Source of the DNA: JAUZQZ01 sp036985955
Lineage (GTDB): Bacteria; Pseudomonadota; Zetaproteobacteria; Mariprofundales; Mariprofundaceae
Reading direction: 5' to 3'
Length of the DNA: 8,863 bases
Assembly: GCA_036985955.1 (NCBI GenBank)
Contig: BTQQ01000068.1
Coordinates: 1-8,863, forward strand
Position 1 is the first letter of the stretch. Each line of letters begins with the position of its first letter. The translations under genes and the position numbers were made by a program. Below, in pieces: positions 5,271-8,863 of this stretch. Below the pieces are notes generated by a model. That model did no database searches and had not been told where the DNA came from. It saw only the letters and a program-made list of their open reading frames with translations.

Positions 5271-7370
5271 CTAATGGCCGGTGCATTGTCCGACGCTACC
5301 CATGCCGTTGATGCCAAGCAAGAAATTCACACCGAAATTGGATGCGGTGGAGGTGCCGGAAGGACGATTGATACGGTATGCCTCCACCGTGAGATTCCAG
5401 CAGGGATGCTCGTACCCCAGACCCAGGCTGGCATGCTGCGTGATTTTGAGCTGGGTATCATAGTTCCAGGAACCCAGGGTGCGCCAGCGTGGTCCAAGCT
5501 TCAACTTGCCGGATGCATCAATGGTCTGTGCCTCCGGCGCGAAGCGCGCATCAGTGACGCGGTAAGCAACACGCAATTCATGTCCTGAAGCGGGATTCCA
5601 GCTCAGCGCCGTTGTGGCGGTGTCCCAGAAACGTGCTGCGGGATCGTACTGACCTTCGGCGGAAAAGCTCAATGATGGAATTGGCGTGACGCTGGCTTCA
5701 CCTACCAGGTTGGAAAAAGGACGAAGCGGTTCGGTTTGCAGTGTCCGGTCGCTGAGGCGCCTACGAATATTATATGTTGCGCCAACCTTCACATTGAGCA
5801 CGGTTCTGGCTGAATCGTTCTCTTTTGACTTGGTTTGCAATCGGCTGGCCAGAAGCAGGCTGACGCGATTCACGCTTTCCACCCGATCCCTGCCGGAGAA
5901 GCGGTTACTGGACAGCAGATTACTCATGGTCAACCGGCCAAAGGCCGAGTCGAAGTTGGGTAATCCGGATTGATCGCTGCCATTGACCAAGTCGTAACGC
6001 AGGATGGGCTCAATACTATGGCGCAGCGTCTTGTCCGCGCTGATACGCTCGAATATGGCGCGTGTCTCCACGGAAAACTCACCGTTGGTTCGGGTCGGCC
6101 GCGGGGCGGCGGAGGCGGTGTCGGCAAGCCAGTAGCGGGCGTGGCGCACGCCCGCTATCAGGGTGGTGGAGAGTCCTCCTCCGGCCAGTTCCAATGGGAT
6201 TTCTATATAAGGATGTAAATCCACACGCCATCCCCGGTTGCCGATATTGCGATCAAAACGCGTGGTTTCCTGGTCGAAATGCAGGATGGCCAGACGGTTG
6301 AATATGGGTAACGCCAGGTCATTTTCGAATCGCGGCAGGATTTGCAGCGTGGCGTCATTGGAAGGCATGGTCATATCCTGCTGGTGCTGAACCTGCAGTT
6401 GCCAGCTTCCGTATTCACCCTGTTGCGCGAGGGTGGCGCGGCTGACCAGGAAGCGGGTGGCGGCCTCCGATGCACCGCTGGAGAAATCAGCCAGATAATT
6501 ATAGTCGCTCACATGATCGGCATCGATGGCCAGATTCATGTCACCAGGCAATTGCCATGATGTCTGGCCTTGCAAGCGGCTACGGGTACGCCCCGTCACC
6601 TTGTCGCGCATTATCTCACCTTTTACGATTTCGCTGCCTATTGTTGAGACATGGCGAAGCTCCAGTTCCGGGCGGAACCCACGGGCGCTCATCCATCGGG
6701 GTGTGAACGTTGCATCCCAGTCCGGAGCAGGAGCAAGATAATAGGGGAGCGCCAGCTCCGTACCGCGCCGTTTGCCAGCGTTTACCTCGGGAAGGAGAAA
6801 GCCGGATTTTCGCCGATTACTTTGCTGCCAGTAGGGGGTGTAAAATACAGGCACGCCGGCGATTTCAAAACGTGCGTTTCTGGCTGTAAACGTACCGTTT
6901 TTCTGGTCAACTATGGCCTCCGAGGCGTAAACCGCCCATGCATCATGATCCACGGGGCAGGTGGTAAAGCTGGGCTGAAGCGCCTTGTAGGTAAACTCAT
7001 CCACACGCTCCAGTTGTTTGGCGGACAGACGTTCGCCGCAAGGTAAGGTGACTGTGGCATCATACAGTATACCCTGTTTGGAGAGGGTGTTCAGCTCGGC
7101 AGACCTGGCTTCAACAACTGCCTTGGGAGAGCGTATAATAACATTTCCCTCAGCCTCGATCCGATGGTTGGCAGCATCGTAACGCACGGTATCAGCATGG
7201 ATGGTTTCATCTTTGCGTTGAATTTCCACCTTGCCGCTGGCCGTGGCCACACCTTCGGCATCACGCACGATTTTATCGGCCGTAATGTCTACATCCTCAG
7301 CCCATGCTGCGGATATAGGAGCCAGCGCCATCCATGCCAGTAACAGGCAGGGCAGGAAAAAAAAACGCAT
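5271..7370 (-). CDS. lptD: LPS-assembly outer-membrane protein LptD
   Basis: LptD, with the lipoprotein LptE, inserts lipopolysaccharide into the outer leaflet. The chosen ATG gives 699 residues (E. coli 784), with a signal peptide at 1-24 ending AAWA. An OstA/LptA-like beta-jellyroll with repeated short strands spans about 25-110 (VDITADKIVRDAEGVATASG, then IEAEGNVIIRSPKAVVEA). The barrel domain follows, with the family's VPVFYTPYW...RRKSGFLLPE segment near 175-200. The mature protein has four cysteines (111, 138, 657, 696), two in each end region as in E. coli LptD, but spaced differently. The frame is open upstream to a TTG at 7454, but that start would overlap ubiG by about 60 nt and bury the signal peptide. 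No good Shine-Dalgarno is seen. Nine consecutive Ts lie at codons 2-5. It sits 25 nt after ubiG and 70 nt before surA. Confidence 0.94.
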   Translation of the reverse strand: MRFFFLPCLLLAWMALAPISAAWAEDVDITADKIVRDAEGVATASGKVEIQRKDETIHADTVRYDAANHRIEAEGNVIIRSPKAVVEARSAELNTLSKQGILYDATVTLPCGERLSAKQLERVDEFTYKALQPSFTTCPVDHDAWAVYASEAIVDQKNGTFTARNARFEIAGVPVFYTPYWQQSNRRKSGFLLPEVNAGKRRGTELALPYYLAPAPDWDATFTPRWMSARGFRPELELRHVSTIGSEIVKGEIMRDKVTGRTRSRLQGQTSWQLPGDMNLAIDADHVSDYNYLADFSSGASEAATRFLVSRATLAQQGEYGSWQLQVQHQQDMTMPSNDATLQILPRFENDLALPIFNRLAILHFDQETTRFDRNIGNRGWRVDLHPYIEIPLELAGGGLSTTLIAGVRHARYWLADTASAAPRPTRTNGEFSVETRAIFERISADKTLRHSIEPILRYDLVNGSDQSGLPNFDSAFGRLTMSNLLSSNRFSGRDRVESVNRVSLLLASRLQTKSKENDSARTVLNVKVGATYNIRRRLSDRTLQTEPLRPFSNLVGEASVTPIPSLSFSAEGQYDPAARFWDTATTALSWNPASGHELRVAYRVTDARFAPEAQTIDASGKLKLGPRWRTLGSWNYDTQLKITQHASLGLGYEHPCWNLTVEAYRINRPSGTSTASNFGVNFLLGINGMGSVGQCTGH

Positions 7371-7395
7371 CAAAAATCCGGGCGAGGTGATCAGT

Positions 7396-8097
7396 TCAGA
7401 CAGGTTTGACAGCACAGCCGAGGTAGTTGACGGAGAGATCATCGGACAGTTCAAAACGGTCCGTCAGCATCCGGTAGGACATTCCGTGCAGGTCCGTCAC
7501 ATCAAGCCGGGCCGTGCGGCAGGCGGTGTTCATTTCCGAGGGGCGAATGAACCTGGCGTATCGGTGCGTGCCTTTCGGCAACCATCCCAACACATATTCG
7601 GCACCGAGTATGGCCTTCACATAAGCCTGTGGCGTACGGTTCAACGTGGCAAAAAAGAAGTGTCCGCCGGGTTTGAGCATGGCGGCGCAGGCCGCAACGG
7701 TGCCGGGCACATCGGGTACATGCTCCAGCACTTCCATGCAGGTGACGACATCGTATTGACCGGCATGATCGGTTGCCCATGTCTGTGCATCGCTGATTTC
7801 ATACTGGACCTTTGCGCCGGTTTTTTCGGCATGGATGCGGGCGACTGCCAGCGCCTTTTCAGAACGGTCAATACCTGTCGTGATTGCGCCACGGTCAGTC
7901 AGTCCCTCGGCCAGCAAACCACCGCCACACCCGACATCCAGCACTTGCGCGCCTTTCAGTGTTGCCCGTGAGTCGATGTAGTCCAGGCGTATGGGGTTAA
8001 GGCGGTGCAACGGCTTGAATTTTCCTGCCGGATTCCACCATTCCTCGGCCATAGCCTCGAACTTCTTTATTTCTTCAGAATCGAAGTGCCCCTGCAT
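7396..8097 (-). CDS. ubiG: Ubiquinone biosynthesis O-methyltransferase
   Basis: A 233-residue class I SAM-dependent methyltransferase. UbiG performs both O-methylations of ubiquinone synthesis, at the membrane surface. The family-specific start IKKFEAMAEEWWNPAGKFKPLHRLNPIRLDYI (residues 10-41) is diagnostic. SAM motif I is VLDVGCGGG (52-60), the acidic ribose-binding residue lies in GIDRSE (Asp77), and EVLEHVPD (122-129) is the post-II motif. HRYARFIRPSEM (179-190) and the Tyr/Asn-rich end match UbiG. Length is close to E. coli UbiG (240). The ATG agrees with the family N-terminus but no Shine-Dalgarno precedes it; a short ORF with a strong Shine-Dalgarno ends 14 nt upstream and might supply ribosomes. 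It heads the ubiG-lptD-surA-pdxA-yqgE run. Confidence 0.96.
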   Translation of the reverse strand: MQGHFDSEEIKKFEAMAEEWWNPAGKFKPLHRLNPIRLDYIDSRATLKGAQVLDVGCGGGLLAEGLTDRGAITTGIDRSEKALAVARIHAEKTGAKVQYEISDAQTWATDHAGQYDVVTCMEVLEHVPDVPGTVAACAAMLKPGGHFFFATLNRTPQAYVKAILGAEYVLGWLPKGTHRYARFIRPSEMNTACRTARLDVTDLHGMSYRMLTDRFELSDDLSVNYLGCAVKPV

Positions 8098-8111
8098 GGA
8101 ACGGCAGGCTG

Positions 8112-8198
8112 CTAGGGCAAGGGCACTATGGCAAGGGCGATATGCCTATCCAATATCCGGGTAAGCTGATGGTTCCATGTCAGGTGCGGCTCTGTCAT
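8112..8198 (-). CDS. Possible 28-residue leader ORF upstream of ubiG
   Basis: ATG at 8198 to TAG at 8112 encodes 28 residues, beginning MTEPHLTWNHQL and ending ALAIVPLP. GGAGGG (minus strand, 8203-8208) stands 4 nt before the ATG, the best Shine-Dalgarno in this intergenic region on that strand. The stop is 14 nt before the ubiG start. The peptide has no recognisable domain, signal peptide or membrane segment. It could be a translated leader coupling to ubiG, a remnant of a lost gene, or chance. Against it: only 32 bp separate its start from the divergent ybjQ start, so a promoter for it would have to lie inside ybjQ. Confidence 0.3.
   Translation of the reverse strand: MTEPHLTWNHQLTRILDRHIALAIVPLP
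8116..8143 (+). repeat. Two tandem 14-bp imperfect repeats in the ubiG/ybjQ intergenic region
   Basis: GGCAAGGGCACTAT (8116-8129) is followed directly by GGCAAGGGCGATAT (8130-8143), 12 of 14 identical. Tandem half-sites between divergent genes can be regulator sites, but the pair may simply be a small duplication inside the short leader ORF. Confidence 0.4.
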
Positions 8199-8230
8199 GC
8201 TGCCCTCCATTAAAGATAAGGAAGGTTTAC

Positions 8231-8551
8231 ATGATTCTGAGTACAACTCCAAGCCTTGAGGGGAAAAGCATTGCCGGGTACAAAGGCGTGGTTGTTGGCG
8301 AAGCCATTCTTGGCACCAATATCTTCCGCGACCTGTTCGCCGGCATCCGCGATATTGTCGGAGGCCGCTCCGGCGCCTATGAAAAGGAACTGGCCAAAGC
8401 GCGTGGAATCGCCTTTGCCGAGTTGGAACAGCACGCAACGGAACTTGGCGCCAATGCCGTTGTCGGTATTGATATCGACTACGAGGTCGTCGGCAAGGAT
8501 GGCAGCATGCTGATGGTCAGCGTCAGCGGTACGGCGGTCGTTCTTGGCTGA
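8231..8551 (+). CDS. ybjQ: YbjQ family protein (UPF0145)
   Basis: A 106-residue protein matching E. coli YbjQ (107 residues) almost along its length. The signature GEAILGTNIFRDLFAGIRDI (about residues 23-42) is followed by VGGRSGAYEKELAKAR, then GANAVVGIDIDYEVVGKDGS and the closing MLMVSVSGTAVVLG. The family forms small homo-oligomeric (reported pentameric) cytoplasmic assemblies; its biochemical role is not established, so only the family name is offered. The start at 8231 is preceded by AAGGAAGG with a 5-nt spacer. An in-frame ATG at 8177 would add 18 residues without family similarity and lacks such a site. The gene is divergent from ubiG and convergent with the DUF1499 gene. Confidence 0.95.
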   Translation: MILSTTPSLEGKSIAGYKGVVVGEAILGTNIFRDLFAGIRDIVGGRSGAYEKELAKARGIAFAELEQHATELGANAVVGIDIDYEVVGKDGSMLMVSVSGTAVVLG

Positions 8552-8633
8552 TGCTACTGCAACTGATTCACTGAAACCCGGAATGGGGTGAAAGTAACGA
8601 AGAAAATATGTGCCAGCGGCTGGAGATAACGGG

Positions 8634-8863
8634 TTATTCAGTCAGCCGGCGGATCGTTTCAACCCGTCGGCGGTTTGCACCAAGATCGGAGTATCCGACA
8701 CGAGAGGCCGAGCGAATGTGGATGATACCGGTTTTGTGATCCATCCACGCTTCCAGATCATCGACAAAACGGAACAGTGTTGATGTAAACGTCGCGTGCA
8801 GATAAAGACCATCGTTTGTTTCGATATTGCTACCTGTCTGCCTGATGACGTTAACCAGCGCCA
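8634..8863 (-). CDS. DUF1499 family protein, C-terminal part (runs off right edge)
   Basis: The last 75 codons before a TAA stop at 8634-8636 are visible; the gene continues beyond the right edge. The segment LYLHATFTSTLFRFVDDLEAW is followed by an Asp/His linker and IIHIRSASRVGYSDLGANRRRVETIR. The RSASRVGYSDLG.NRRR block is the hallmark C-terminus of DUF1499 proteins, which are often predicted secreted or membrane-associated and have no established biochemical function. The N-terminus cannot be inspected for a signal peptide or lipobox. It is convergent with ybjQ; the 82-bp gap between them holds no convincing terminator. Confidence 0.88.
   Translation of the reverse strand, partial: ALVNVIRQTGSNIETNDGLYLHATFTSTLFRFVDDLEAWMDHKTGIIHIRSASRVGYSDLGANRRRVETIRRLTE

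Noticed and set aside
7371..7454. Longer LptD starting at the TTG at 7454
   Set aside because: It overlaps ubiG by about 60 nt and puts 28 unrelated residues before a normal signal peptide.
7231..7971. Plus-strand 246-residue open frame
   Set aside because: Entirely antisense to lptD and ubiG, both firmly identified. It has no family resemblance and is a shadow of high-GC codon use.
8612..8622. CCAGCGGCTGG palindrome between ybjQ and the DUF1499 gene as a terminator
   Set aside because: The loop would be a single base and no T-run follows on either strand.
1..8863. An undescribed defence, toxin-antitoxin or mobile gene system
   Set aside because: Every sizeable gene belongs to a recognisable housekeeping or envelope family. 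Apart from the small inverted-repeat element there is no accessory content.

Overview
The window is ordinary chromosomal DNA from a diderm, LPS-bearing, ubiquinone-using proteobacterium. The evidence is lptD, surA, a signal-peptide outer-membrane barrel ending in Phe, ubiG and a YbjQ-type protein. The gene set resembles Gammaproteobacteria or a deep relative such as Zetaproteobacteria, but I cannot fix the genus from sequence alone. There is no phage, CRISPR array, toxin system or complete insertion sequence.

Layout. The left edge holds the 5' end of folE (minus strand), divergent from a CobC-type histidine phosphatase (plus). Next on the plus strand is a small secreted outer-membrane beta-barrel protein. 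A minus-strand cluster then fills about 1571-8198. In transcription order it is a possible 28-codon leader ORF, ubiG, lptD, surA, pdxA, yqgE and a WrbA-like flavoprotein gene. Opposite it on the plus strand is ybjQ (8231-8551). The right edge carries the 3' end of a DUF1499 gene (minus).

How the genes fit together. lptD-surA-pdxA is a widespread proteobacterial arrangement: SurA is the periplasmic chaperone for barrels such as LptD, and PdxA is a vitamin B6 enzyme that commonly rides along. Here the run is headed by ubiG (ubiquinone methylation) and tailed by yqgE and a flavodoxin-fold quinone-reductase-like gene. Spacing is tight: ubiG-lptD 25 nt, lptD-surA 70 nt, surA/pdxA overlapping by 4 nt, and pdxA-yqgE 2 nt. 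This suggests one transcription unit.

Most notable observations. (1) A non-coding element of about 230 bp with terminal inverted repeats (2121-2355) sits exactly between the yqgE stop codon and the wrbA-like start. Removing it together with one TA dinucleotide recreates a clean junction in which the two genes are 3 nt apart. It looks like a MITE inserted inside the operon. (2) pdxA has no ATG, GTG or TTG upstream of its conserved N-terminal motif. The best start is a CTG overlapping the surA stop codon. (3) A short ORF with a strong Shine-Dalgarno lies 14 nt upstream of ubiG, which has no visible Shine-Dalgarno of its own. I did not find a convincing undescribed multi-gene system.
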